From Crotophaga sulcirostris (lineage: Eukaryota > Chordata > Aves > Cuculiformes > Crotophagidae), in contig VYZB01000078.1 of the NCBI GenBank assembly GCA_013397455.1, forward strand, positions 1,738,247-1,802,246: a DNA stretch of 64,000 nucleotides, in the 5' to 3' direction. Positions within the stretch are counted from its first letter, which is position 1. Every line of letters begins with the position of its first letter. Shown here in pieces: positions 36,611-49,800 of the stretch. Under the pieces are notes generated by a model. It was given only the letters and a program-made list of their open reading frames with translations. It did no database searches and was not told where the DNA came from. Made by a program: the position numbers and the translations under genes.

Positions 36611-38279
36611 TTGTTGGCATGGGAACAAATGGGCTGTGCCTGAAGAAGTAATCCAGAAATGACAGGTTTCTTCATTCCAGAGAAATGAGGTTGTGTGTGT
36701 TTAGGCTAATAGCATAATGAGATCACAGCAAAGAACCCGATCACTTTATAAACAGTATTGCTTGATGTGATTACCACTGATACCTGGGACAGGTCTCAGT
36801 GACAGGAGAAAATGTGTTATAGAGCTGTATTTTCTGTCCCCCTGCTTCTGTTCTGTTTTCCATCTCACTCGTCACATCCACACCAGCCTCCTGCCTTCAC
36901 CCGGTGGCAGTAACTGACCTGAGCAAAGGTAAAAAAGGGGCATCCAGACCCATGCTGTATTAAAGACCACTGTGTCATAAAAGCCTGCTCTAAAAAGCAC
37001 TTGGTCAATTGAGGAACAGAACTATTTGAGTAAAGCTTGTCAGCACTACAATGACTTGAAATAAATGGTGAAAGCTTTTAACTGTAATTAAATCCACTGG
37101 AAATGTGATTTTGAAATCTCTCATCCAGAAGGAAAAATATTTATGTATATGTTTCGTCAGCGCCGAATTATTTGCACTAATCCATTTAAAACAGGCTTGT
37201 GTGATGACTAGGATTTTACATTCCCAGTTGATAAAATAAAAAGCAGATGGGACAAATGTAGCTGCCACAGATGTGCCTGCTATTTCTTCATAATCTGCCT
37301 GCCTTTGAGCAAACTGTAACATAGATGGTGAGATACTGGATCCCGGCCAATAATAAAAAAAACTCTCCTCAAAGCTACAGTGTGCTTTTAAGTTGCAAAC
37401 ATAGTCTGGGTTCTGAAAAACCTGCTTTCACAATCTTGTTTAACTCAGTCATTGCTGGTTTTACAGTATTTAATGTCTGTGATACTCATGGAAAGAAATA
37501 TACATTTCCTTTTGCCTCACCCCAAACAGCTGGGGCATTTGCCATCATGGCAGTTATGTGAGGCAGTGCCTCAGGAGCCTGCTCATGTAGCCTGTGTACT
37601 GCTGGAAACCAAGAAGCTCAAAATTCCATCTCTGCCCAAAAAGACAAGAACGGCATGAGAAGATGAGAGTCTGTAAAGTAAAGGGATAAACTGACAGAAG
37701 CATGTTGGACACAATTGTATAAACTGAACAATAAACAGTGAATGGAAGGGGTGGTGTTTTCCTTTCCAAATTCATATAAAAATTAGAAAACATAGGAAAA
37801 TTTCTTAAACACTTTCAAATTTGAAACAAGATCAATTTATACATTTTTTTTTCAGATGACAATTAAGAGCTTGCCTATAGAACTGTCAGACTTGAAACCT
37901 TGATTAAAATTTAAAAATGTCATTTGGTATTTCCTGCAATTTATGAATTAGATTAGAATCTCAGTATCCTTTCCCTGGCTAAGTGCCAGCACCCACTAGT
38001 GGGGAGCTTCAAAGGAAAGTGTGGAAGACCCAGTATTTGGTAATTATGGAGCAAGCTGCCCAGTAAGCAAGTTTCTTCTTTACTGCTATCATTTAGTAGT
38101 TGAGTTATGCTCCAAAGCACATATGTGCCAGAAATTCAGAGAATTTGTTTTCTTTATTGTCTTCCTTATCATCCTCTTTACCTGACCTCCCTGTCTGCAG
38201 TCATGGCGGAAATGGTAAAGAAGCAGCCTATCTCAGATACATTCTTCTATGAAGCCGGCTGTGGCAGGGCTGGAGCCCT
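36611..38279. other. Unannotated stretch with a CNE-like block
   Basis: No gene or repeat is recognised. A block at about 37020-37330 has the look of a conserved non-coding element: AT-rich, with homeobox-type words (TAATTAAATCC, GAATTATTTGCACTAATCC) and two CpGs kept in a row (TCAGCGCCGAATT near 37158-37170). This is an impression only. Confidence 0.4.
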
Positions 38280-39215
38280 GAGCAGTTGGAGCATTGTTTA
38301 CTCTGTGTCTGCTCCTTTCTCATCCATGCAGGCCTCCTGCTCATTTTGCTTGGTTTCTGCTTGTTAGTGTAGACCATTCTTGAGTTTGAAGGAGCCAATC
38401 CATAAAAATCAACCAGCTCTCCTGGACTCATTTCCACTGCTGCATCCCATGGGATTTATACAAACAGATCTCTGAAGAGGTTATAGTCTGCTCTCCAGAA
38501 GCCCAGGGGCCTGGGAGTCCTTAAGGCTGACGCAAAGAAAGCACAGGCTGAGTTGGTCTTTACTACTGTATTCTTTGCCATCGAATCTCTGCTCCATGTA
38601 GCCATAGGTCCACATTCTGTCTAGGATGCCCTTTACTTCCAATGACCAGCAGAAATCTGTCTTTTTTTTACCTTTATATTCCCTACTAGATTAAATTTGA
38701 GGAAAGCTTTGGCTTTCCTGAACTAATCCTTCCACAGTCCAAAAAGTTTCTGAAGTCTGGTGACTCTGCTATTTGCACTCCTATTGTCTCTCAGACTGTT
38801 GACCTATACCATCTCACGGTTACTGTAGCCAAGGCTGTTCCAGTCTTCATATCTCTGACCATTTCTTCTTTGCTCGTAAATATGAGGTCCAACAAAGCAT
38901 CTTTCCTGCTTGGCTCCTCAGTCACCTGTGTCCAGAATTCAACACACTTCAGAAACTTTTTGGGCTGCCCCTCCAGTAGATGTCAGGGTAGTTCAGTGTC
39001 TCAGGACCTCTGAATGTGAGGCGGCTTCTGGTTGTTTGAAGATGTCCCTCACCTCTTTCTTCCTCCTGAGCAGGCTGTCTCTGTAGCAGACATCCACTGC
39101 AATATCACCCACATTCGTCTGCCCTCTCATCCATAAACTCTCAGGTGATTTTGTGCCTGTGCTCAGTCAGACCTCCATGCACACCCACTACTCTCTCACA
39201 TAGGCAGAATGCAAC
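38280..39215 (-). mobile_element. CR1 internal fragment (EN region), minus strand
   Basis: Read on the minus strand, this follows CR1 ORF2 from within the endonuclease to the start of the linker. In plus-strand reading, CTCATCCATGCAGGCCTCCT, CAGATCTCTGAAGAGGTTA, CTGCTCTCCAGAAGCCCAGG and GTAGCAGACATCCACTGC all match the reverse complement of CR1. Neither the 3' untranslated end nor the RT is attached, which is unusual for CR1, whose copies normally lose the 5' side. A later deletion or rearrangement is the simplest explanation. Both boundaries are approximate. Confidence 0.87.
38805..39120 (-). pseudogene. CR1 AP-type endonuclease remnant, catalytic residues lost
   Basis: This encoded part of the apurinic-type endonuclease that nicks target DNA for CR1 insertion. 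VGDIAVDVCYR corresponds to the family's VGVCYR strand. The segment usually reading GDFNYPDICW is now ETLNYPDIYW (about 39003-38973), so the Asp of the GDFN motif is gone. The terminal SDHEM motif reads SNREM (codons near 38824-38810), losing both the catalytic Asp and His. The frame is also interrupted. The fragment is dead. Confidence 0.8.
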
Positions 39216-42200
39216 ACTGAGTAAGGAATGAAAAACTCAGTTTTGGTACAACAATGTTGCTTTCAATTTTGCAGATGAGCACAATGTGGGTCATGAAGTC
39301 TATGTAGTTTTGATTTTGGAGTCTCTATATTTGGTAAGATGGTATCTGTGTTTTGATCTTTGTGGAGGGCAAACATTTTACTTTTCAATACTCAAATCTT
39401 AAATGAAATCCCTCTGCAGATACAAATTAAAACTCATACCTATGGTTCTCTAAAAATAAAAAGTGCAGTCAGCCTGGATTTTTTTACCACGGCTAGATAG
39501 CCTTACAAAACAAATACAAAGTCTAAGGAAGAATAAGAAAAAGTAATACTGACATTATCTGAATATTTAAAATTTGGTTTATGTGATTAAAGCAGCCATG
39601 CAATCCTGGAAGGGGTCTTCCATTTTAATGTCTCCCAGAGGATATGTGATAAGAGATATCAAGATGGCATCTTAAGATTATTTTATGAGTACAGAATGAC
39701 GACTTTTGAGTGACTGTGAAACTAAACTGGCTCTTAAACATGCATCTGCACAGCATGAGGCATTGAATGAATGAGTTATGGCTGAGGCAGTACTTTCAGT
39801 GCCCATGTTACTGTACCCTGCAGGCAAATGAAGCAAAGCTCCAGTTCTTTCACTTGCTATATTTGGACTGATGCTTCTTGCCGCCGCTTTGCAGAGACAT
39901 TCCTAAGCCACACACCAAGACCTCCTCACCTACAAACAGCTGCCCCAGGATAAAAACAATGTGTAAATTGAAGGCACCTGCCCCACCTGTGGTTTTCCAC
40001 ATTCCTTTGCTGAAGGGAAGGAGACAAACACACCTTGCAAGAGTCTTCGCTCTCTGGGACTTGCTGTTTTTACTGAACTACTATCCAGTTCTCTGAAAGA
40101 CTCAGCCTTGAAGAAAGTGCATATCTGTCTGGCTTCCTGTCACAAGCTGTGTCATCCCGTGCCCTTGCAGCTGGTCAGGTGAGATAAGAGAGTATGTACA
40201 GCTAGAAAAAACATAGTTCATCTTGCTGCACTAATTTGTTTCTCTGTTCATCTGTTAAGTGGATTAACAGCCATAGCAATCAAAATTCTTTAAAAATCTT
40301 CTGCATAGCAGAAGACTCTAAAAAGTCACTTGAACTTTTGTGCTTTTGAAGGATGAAGGAGCATGAAGGAGTTGTCCCTACTATGTCAGCTGCCAGCACC
40401 CTTCACCCTAATTTCACTGACTTTTAGCACATTGTCATGTTCTCTTTCAGATTTGTCCTTGGAAAGAGCACATATTGGCAATTAACATGCTAGGTGTAAA
40501 CAGGGAATTGCTATTTCCAATCTCAGCTATATTTCTGGGTGTCAGTATATACATGTCACTGACTTTGCATGCTTCACTTGAACTATATCTTGATAACCAT
40601 GGGCCTTCCCCTTCTCACAGTCAGCATGCACTGATGCTGCAGTACCAGCCAGTAGCTAGGAGCTCATTTAGTCCTGACTGCGACCCTGCATCAGCACCAG
40701 TTGTGAACTTTCTGGCTAGCAGTATTTCAGGTTGTTCTAGACAACTGTGTGTGTGTGTCAATGGCACTCAGTCATGGTACTGTATTTCAACAGCAGAAAT
40801 AACTTGAAGACAGGCCTTTTTTAGTTTACTTTTTTAAAGCTTAATTGCAAAAATTTTTTTTTTCCCTCTGGAAGCCTCAAAGCCCATGTACATCTACCTA
40901 GAAACTATTCCACATAAAAATTGTGGAGGCAAATTCACAAGAACCCTTTTTTCCCCACAGATAGTTGAATGAGAGACTGTTCCCTTTGCACTCATGTTGA
41001 AACAAGACTGTAGAGATAATTCATGCACTAGAAAACCTGGTGGACGCATAGACTACAAGGTCAGACCTTGATGGAAATAAACTTTTATGGATAATGGTTG
41101 CTGCTCAGTGCTGCAATGTGACTCACAACAAATAAAATATTGTGGCTTCAAAGAGCAGAAGAGTCTGTTGTAGGCATAATGATCTCTCTACTAGCACAGG
41201 AAGGAAGGACAACTTTGACGGTTATATCTTGTTAAGGAGTTACAGCAAAAGATTAGTGTTTAAAAATACACTTTATCAGCAGCCCACCAGCAGTAGCTTG
41301 AAGACCAGAATGTTTGACTTCTCTGTGCCTCACTGCTCTGTGCATTGTGTTTCTGTTCACACACAGAAACCAGTGCTGCTGATTTGCAGGCAGTTCTGAG
41401 GGCAATAAATGGGTTCTGCAACAGCCAGCATGTGGTCAGCACCAGACTGCATCTCTTGGAAAAGCAGAGGCCCACCTCAAGCCCTCCTTGATGAAAGTTG
41501 TTCCAATGAAAGCAGCCAGAACCACTAGCCTGAATCTTTTTCTAAATTAAAGTACTTCTTGGTCTGCTGAGGATGTTAATACAAGAGACAGCCAGGGCTA
41601 GGAGTCAAGTTAATTCCATACAAGGTTGGTTTAACATACCAGAGAAATCATGGAAGCAAGGATTTTTCTATCTTTCCCTTGCTGTGATCCCACAGAGCCA
41701 TGCAATGCACACTAAAACATCACCTGCAAGATTACCTAATGAGTTCAGCCCTCTTTCCTCAGAAATGAAGATGAGAAGATGTTTGTGTTTGTATAACAGT
41801 AAAGCACTGTGTGTATTTAAATAACTGAACTTTTCCTGTTTCTTCTGGTTTAAGAATGGGGAGAGCGGCAGATATGATAAAATTCATCTGGTTTTGCTTG
41901 GTGCTACTCACAGCATTCCAAGACACAATGGGTGAGAAATGGTGTGTGAGGATGCTTATAACTGCTTGTCTCTTCTTGGAGACAATTTTAATCATCATAT
42001 ATTAAGATGCTACACCCTGAAAGCCACAAAAGGTAGCTATGTAAGGCCAAAATGAAATATTTATTCTTCTAGAAACTCAGGATAATCTTTAAAAGATCAT
42101 ATATTTGCAAAGTATTTCTACCCTACAATAACTGGTTTCTTCCCACAAGTTTATGACCCATATCTTTCTGTTCATGTAAGAATTACCTCCTCTCCAAGTC

Positions 42201-43863
42201 TATGAAAGAAGCACATTTCTTTAAGGGAGTTTGCTGTGCACTTTAAATTTGTTTTGCCTGCCCCATCTTCTTTTACAGCAGATCCAGCTCTACAGGTACC
42301 AAAGTCATGATCAGTTTTGCTGCTAGCTTTGCTGGGAGCAGGATTAAGCTCAGTCTCCTGGAAAAGCTTCCAGGAGCCACTGGCCCACCTGAGACACAAA
42401 CACGAGCGGGGTTGTAATCAAGTACAGAAAGCCTCATTAACTCTTCTGAAAAGCAGGGATGATCTGTCCTGCTCCATGGTGGTGTGGTTCCCTCAGTGCT
42501 ACCAGTGGTTGGGAGGGATGGGGCTGTGTGAACTTTCCCAGAAGCAGGTGACATCCAGGGGAGCCCAGGTGGGACATGGCACTGCAGCAGGCAAAGGGCA
42601 GCTGAACACACAGAAAAACAAAGCCACAGAGAACAGCATGTTGGTGCCAAATATAAAAGCAACTAAGGAAGAACGACAAAAGTGAAGCTGAAGCAAATGA
42701 CAAAATTGCCCCACATTTCTGCAGACTGGAGCCATGGTGGAGGGGTATGGTCTTCACTAGGGCAGCAGTGTCAAAGGCACCCTTTACAGCTGGGGCTGCA
42801 GGGAGATGCTGAGCAGAGGGAGGAGGTTCAGCTGCAGTAGGAGCCTGGCTTCCAGCCTGTGACATGTGGGAAAGGTGCAGACACTGGTGCTCAATATCAG
42901 TCAGACCTGCCAGAAATTATTAGAAACAAAATTTTTGTAGAGGTCAAAGGAGTGGAAGTGTCCTATCCCTTGCCCCTTTATAAAACACTAACTACAGCAT
43001 TCAGACGTGAGCCTTATTGCAGGAGACATTATTTGCCATAAGCATGTCCGAGGAACACGCTGGCCTGCTCTGGCACAGAGACACTTTCCTAGGACTTCAG
43101 TGTTTCAAAGCAAGATGCAATTGTCCTTTAACTGAAATATCAGGCAATCCCATCCTGAACAAAATTTTGTTCGGGGAAAAATAAACTCAGCATCATGAAC
43201 GGTGTATGTACAAAGCTGTAAAAAGTTCACAGAATGGAAAACAGAGAGCATTCTGAATGTTTGGCAAATACACAGGCAACAGATTTTTTTATTCAAAACA
43301 TAAAGATTAGAATACTTGCCTCTAGACTTTTAAATTTTCTTTTAAAGAATTTTACAACAAGAAGTTATTCAGATAGAAAGCCCTAGACATGCAAGTCAGA
43401 ATGTATCTTGTAAGTATTTCATTTTGACAACCAGTGGTACTTTGTCACTCCTGATGTTAGCAGTGTTTTGGGGGAGTTTATTTAACAGGACTGAAAAAGG
43501 TTTGTATGGACATATAATGCATTGCTATATGAGGATACAGTGCATAATGCAGATATAATGCATCAGCAGAACACAAATTTATTCAGATATGCTAGATAAT
43601 TTAAAATTAGGGAAGAATCTTACTATTTGCTTTCTAAGAAAAGTAAGGAAATAGTGTACAATTCCTGCTTATGGTTAAAGGAAAATTTCCCACTTTTTCC
43701 TCCATTCTCCAGTGATGTGTTCAGAAGAACTTGCAACAGATAACAGGAAACTAAAAGAAAGAAGGAGGAAATAAAAAATGTCTCAGGCCTCCCTTAACAT
43801 ATTTGAATGTTTTAAGTATCTTTTCTACCCACATTTGATAACACAGATTGCTACATACCTAAC

Positions 43864-43891
43864 ATGCTACACCTGATATGCTACACCTAAT
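43864..43891. repeat. Tandem duplication, 14-base unit x2
   Basis: ATGCTACACCTGAT (43864-43877) is followed directly by ATGCTACACCTAAT (43878-43891), one mismatch. A small local duplication with no sign of function. Confidence 0.9.
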
Positions 43892-46800
43892 ACCTGATTT
43901 CAGGCCTGCGGTTTGTTTGATGTCTCTTTTTGCCTCACTCCCAACAGAAGAATGGTAATCATTAATAAAAAAACCTGGAAGTCGCTGGCTGCAGTTTCAG
44001 TCACAGTATCATTCTTTACTTTGTGCTCTAAATGGAAAGATGACATTAAAGAATGCAGCTAAATCTGCATCAGGCATACATCTCCTCCGCAGTATCATGA
44101 AGGAGGAGCCAGGTCGGCAAGTGTGGCAGGAGCAGTATCTTACTGGAGTACATCCTGGTAGTGCTTAGAGGAGGAGTAGCACTAACCTATGCTTCCATCA
44201 AGCTTGTCTGTTTTACAGCTTTTGTAAGTACAGTGCCTTGACTTGAAAACTACTGAAAATTTTACAAACTTCTATGCACTAAGTATTCATATACACCTAA
44301 CACTTGCATACAATTTTCAGTTGTGTAGATCAGCCATCCTGGATACATACTTGAGGACAGATTTAATACCTTCAGCTGTACCCTGTATGCTGTCTTGCCA
44401 TGCTACCCATGAGGAACATGCTGAACCGCATTGCTCACAGTGGGTGATGTTTTAAGGATGCAGGTGTGTTTGTGGTGCAATAAATCCACTTTATTTCTCT
44501 ATTTCTCTGGGTGGCGGGCTAGGAGGACTGCCCTTCCAGAACAGCTTCTTTCTGACCATAAAGTATTGCAGACTACAAGTATCTACAACCAGGAGTTCCC
44601 ATGAAGGTTGTGGTCATCTGTTAATTATATACTGGGAGTGATAGCACTTTCCCTAGAACTCCAGAAATATCTATAACCTGGGGGACAGCAAGTTTCTCTT
44701 CTCTGAGGTTTTAACAATTGCAAAATGAACAGTGGCACTGCAATATAAATAAAACCCTTTCTAGAAACATTTGTTATGTTTTGATTTAGATCTGCTCATT
44801 TCTAACACAAGTGATTTCAAGTTAGTAAATTAATATTAAAATTAATCCCTAAATTCAGCAGTTTCTTCCTGTTTCACAGTAGATAACTGTGTCAGGAGAC
44901 TGTGCAATTTCTTTGAAGTTAGTCAGAGAAGAAATGAAAAAGAAAGAGCTCAGGCCTCTAAAAATCTTAATGTAGATCATGAATCAGACCCATCCTTCGT
45001 TTCCACACACAACAGACAATCACTGTGATCCTCTGGATTATCATTGTGTGGCTTTATTGTTTAGTGAGAGTAAATCTCTTAAGAAAGAGATGGATCTAGC
45101 AGGGTCTTGAATTTTAGAGAAACTTAGCTACCAACTGTTTTTTCATCTGAAATTATTTTAAGTATTCAGTAAAGTGAGAATTAACAAATTAGGCACCTAG
45201 TGTGCCTACCTTCCTTCATATTTGCCTCACTGTCTGTGGGCACCATGTTTAAAACCTGCTGATGTGCATTTTCTCTATCAAAAATAAATTTCCTGCAACT
45301 TGTAGATGTTAAAAGTGATGCATTTTCCTACACACTACCAACAGCGGGAGCTGTACCCGGCAGGCAGGTATAGCTAGACAAAGCTATGCCAGCCTTATGT
45401 TCAACAGGGTACAGAGACAGCTCAACCTGCAATGGCCTGCACTGCTGTGTTGTGATCTGCTGGATGAACAGACCACTCAGCACAGCTGACAGTACAAAAT
45501 CAGCCTGTGCACAATGATGCAAACTGCAGCTGCTTCCTTATAGCATGCATGGATTTCATCACTAGCAGGCTGAAGAGTGCAACCAATTTAAGGTTTGCTG
45601 TATCAGCAATTCCTTCCAGCTAGCAAACTTGTTCACTAGAATGATTTATCCAGAAGGTAAACAAAGAGAAAGAAAATACTGTTGACACCATCCATTTACA
45701 AATGTGAACAAATATTGCTGAACATTTGTTGCTGTGTTTACCCTGTGCTGAGCAGGACCATCAAATTAATTTGAAGATTAAATGTTCTGGAAAATCAATC
45801 AGGCATAATCCTCAATATAGCTGTAGGGTATGGACCAGTTTCAATGTTCTCCAGCTCTTCTGAGAAATGCATACTTAGGTTTCATGGTCTGCCTTTGCAA
45901 ATTCTGAAAGCATAACACTGGCTTTAGGATCACAGCCCATAATATTTCAATGCAACTCAATCTGGATTGAAGCACCCAAAGCCATACACCTTTCCAGAGG
46001 TTTGTGTTGTTCTAAGAGGATAAAGTATGACAGTGAAGATCCTCAAATACTTCCTGTTCTAGACTCATCATGTTCTCCCTGAAGTGTTCCTGTAGACTAG
46101 CACACAATCTAAGAAACCTGTTTGATTTCCATCTTTATGAGAAATCTTAAACCTTCCCATTGCCTTCCAGTCACCAAGCAGGTTAAGCACATCTCAAAAC
46201 TAGATCACTAAAGATATGTTCCTAAATTAAGAACTTGTGTATACTCTCTTTCTATAGATTTCCAGGGAACTTTGTAATTACACTTTTATCTTCTATAAAT
46301 TTTACTTTATTTCTACTTTTCCTAAATTCTTATTATTGTATAAAACAGTTTGTAAAATACCTTTTAAAAAGACATACAACCATAAATCTCTGAAAACTGC
46401 TAGGCCTCCCACTAGAAAGCAATTACCCTTATGTTAATATCTCTGAATGAATAAGGATTCAGTGCCTCCACAGCACAAATCTCACTGTATCTTACTGCTT
46501 CAGCTTTGCTTCCTACAGTGGGAAGATCCATTTACTCCACATGGCTGTAATAGAACTTTCTACTCACCTCACAGCACATCAAATGCTATCTGAAGAAGTT
46601 ATGTTTAGTTCAGGACCAAAGTAAATGCTATGTCATATTATGCAGCAAGAGCAAGGGAACAGGCAATTCCAGGAGAACTCAGCTGTAAATACTAGATCAT
46701 GTTCCTTCACTGGATCATTCTGTCCCATCATCCAGTGAACATTCTTTACACCACCATTTTGCAGAAACTATTATTGATGTGGTCTGTCTTAAACTACTAG

Positions 46801-49800
46801 CAAAGTGGGTGTAATTTTAGCATAATTACAATTATTTTTAAAAAATATTAAGGTATTGGCACATAACAATGCTTGAAAGAAAATTGAATCATGTGTTCTG
46901 AAGAGTTCCCTTGGAGACTAAATAGCAATGGCAAATAAATACATAAATGAGAGCACTGGTTGGACTGAGGATCTTCGGATCATACATCCCAAGCAATGGA
47001 AAAATCAGGGAGAAGGCAAAATGGAGATTTCTGTGTGGACTGAGGAAAAGCTAGATGAAGTTTTGAATTGAATGCTGGCTGAAAGAAGGTTGTGGCTGGA
47101 AGCAAGAGAATGTTGACCTGTAATTTCGTATCTTCTGCTTCAAAATACTGAATGGCATACACTTTCCACTTAGTTAAACATTGTGTGAGATGTACCTGAT
47201 CACCACTCATTACTGACTCCTTCTCTCCCTCTAGGAAAAGACACGGGGAGTCCTGAACTTCAACTCGCCAAATTGAAAATGGTGTGAAGAAAAAGAAACT
47301 GGCATCCTTCTGGAGTTCTACAGAAAGAAACTTCCCATTTTCCAGATTTGTATTTAGCACGAGTGTACTTTCAGAATCTGGAAGTCTCATTCAAACCATG
47401 CATGAATTCTTCTTAAAACTGATTTGAATAATTCACAAGGTAGAGTGGGCTTTATTTTACAGGGCCTAATAAAACCAAGAGAATACATCTTGCATGGTAT
47501 TTCTTAAATCCTTAGAAATACATATATATTAAGATAAGTGAGATTCTAGTGTGCTCTGTTTTTAAAAAGACAACACTTCAGCTGCACGGTGGAGCTATTT
47601 TTCAAGTAAGAAACAGGGAAAATAAAGTCATTAAATATTCAAGGCTAGGAAAAAATCTTAAAGGTAACATACATTTTGACAGCATCTTTTTAAGTAATTT
47701 TTGTGGTTTTCCTTGAACTACTTCATCAGTTATTTATAAGCCATATCACAAAAATCATAAACCATATGAAGGAGCAATTTACAAACAATGAAATCTGTAT
47801 TAACGTCTGAAAAACTATGCTTCCTAAAATATCAAGACAACAAAATGTGCAGAGAATTCTTTCCAGATTTCCTGTTCCTCCCTCTCCCTTCCCACTGCCC
47901 TCTGTGAATTAAGGGAAGAAACATTTACAGAAAACTATCGCTACAAGCCCAGTTCTTCAAAGTGCTGATTGTCCCCTGATTTTCAGATTGGGTTTCTATA
48001 TGGTGTCCCTTACTACACAAACCAGCGGATACTTCCTATGCATATAAAGAGATTCAGGAAAGTTTCCTGTGCTTTTGCCAATGTATACTTCTTAGCTTTA
48101 AGGGACAAAGTCCATGAGACTTCAGAGCCTGCAATCTCTTGCACCTGCTGGAGTCAAAGCTGCCCCACAGCAGTATGTAATTCTGTCTGCAAGAACAGGT
48201 AGAAATTCATCTGCATTAAAATAGATGTGCGACAACAGCTATGAATCCTCCAAAAATGAATCAGTCATAACATGAAATGTTAACTAGTAAGTAGTACCCT
48301 TGCGATTACTGGCAGAAGAGATATTACTGGATTTCAGCCTGTATTGCCACCTCATTTAAACATAGATGCTAATTATTGCTGTTTTTTCTTTTATCAATGA
48401 ACCAAAGTATTAGATCTTAATTATTATAGTCCTTCAACATTAATAAGGGAGTTTTCTGAGAAATATTTTACTGAGCCAACATTGGGCATAGAGCAGAGTA
48501 GTTCTATAAGAAAGAGAAATTTGCTTCTTTTGTCTTTCTTTTCTATTGTTTAAAAAAAAATAAGAAGAGGAAGGCACTACTCGTTTGGATTTCAGTGAGA
48601 CTGACGCTTGCAAAACCCTCATTCTCATTTGTGCTAGTTGGACAGAATCATATGCCAGAATACTGGTGCAAAGCTCTGTTGTAAGCCTGTAAATCTTAGG
48701 GTCAAGCACAAAGCTGACAACACAAGTCAGAGGATAAACCCTACTTTTCGGATGATTGAAGAAAACGTCTGAAGCAGAGCAGTGCCTTGTAGCAGACCAG
48801 TGCCTTGACAAGCGGTAAGAGATGTAGGAGCTACTGTTCCCTGCCCCACAGCGAAGAGAGTAACAAAAGCTGTAGGGAACAAGGTCTCAGGTTTAGAAAT
48901 ACAATTATTCTGCTCTCTGCTGAGCTGCTGTTAATACCATGCTTTTAGGGAAATGTTGTTTCATGCACAAAAAAATTCACTGCTGAATCCTCCCACTCTC
49001 GTATTTTAGGAGCACAGAAAACTTACATGGATTGCCACATGCAGAGAGAATTGATTGTATTGCAGCATATAGCTATCTAGTTTGAAGATCTGAAATAGAA
49101 ATGGCCTTCACCCTTCTGGATTGCAGTGAGTAATATTTTTCCATTAGATGCTGAAGAATTGCTGTCACCTCCCTAATTATCCAAAGCATAATTCAACCTG
49201 ACAAAATGAAGATTCTTTTTTTCTGGACTTTTTTCTTCCCTAATTGTGTTAGGGGTCCTCTATGAGCAGCTGCTATGCTGAGAGCTATTACTCCAACTTT
49301 GTTCACCAGCACCAACATCATGATGCAGTGGGGAAGAAAAACACTCAGTCTACCCCATCCCCCAAGAATACTGGTATTCATTTAAGGATGCAAGTAAACC
49401 TTTAAAACATTGCATTATATCACATCACAGGAAACTGCTTTGGTTCTGTTCATCAAACTAGAATGATTGTCTTGGCTTATTAATGTTTCAGTATACACAG
49501 AATTCACTTGTATCTCTTAAAATACAATAGACAAATTTAGAACAAGGGAAACTGATGCGAAAATAATACTAGACTCCTAAGAAAGTTAAAAGACAAAGTT
49601 AGATCAACACCACCAAAATCTTAAACTCTTTTTTCCCTGTGTCCATTTATTTTTCATGGATTGATCTGTGATATGTCCCATGTTGAACAATCCATAGAGT
49701 GAATAAAATATATTTTCAATTAAATATCTTCCTGGCTGGTGTGGAAGCAACCTCTGACATCATCATCTAAAGCATGAGCCTTGAGGCTATGATGCTACAA

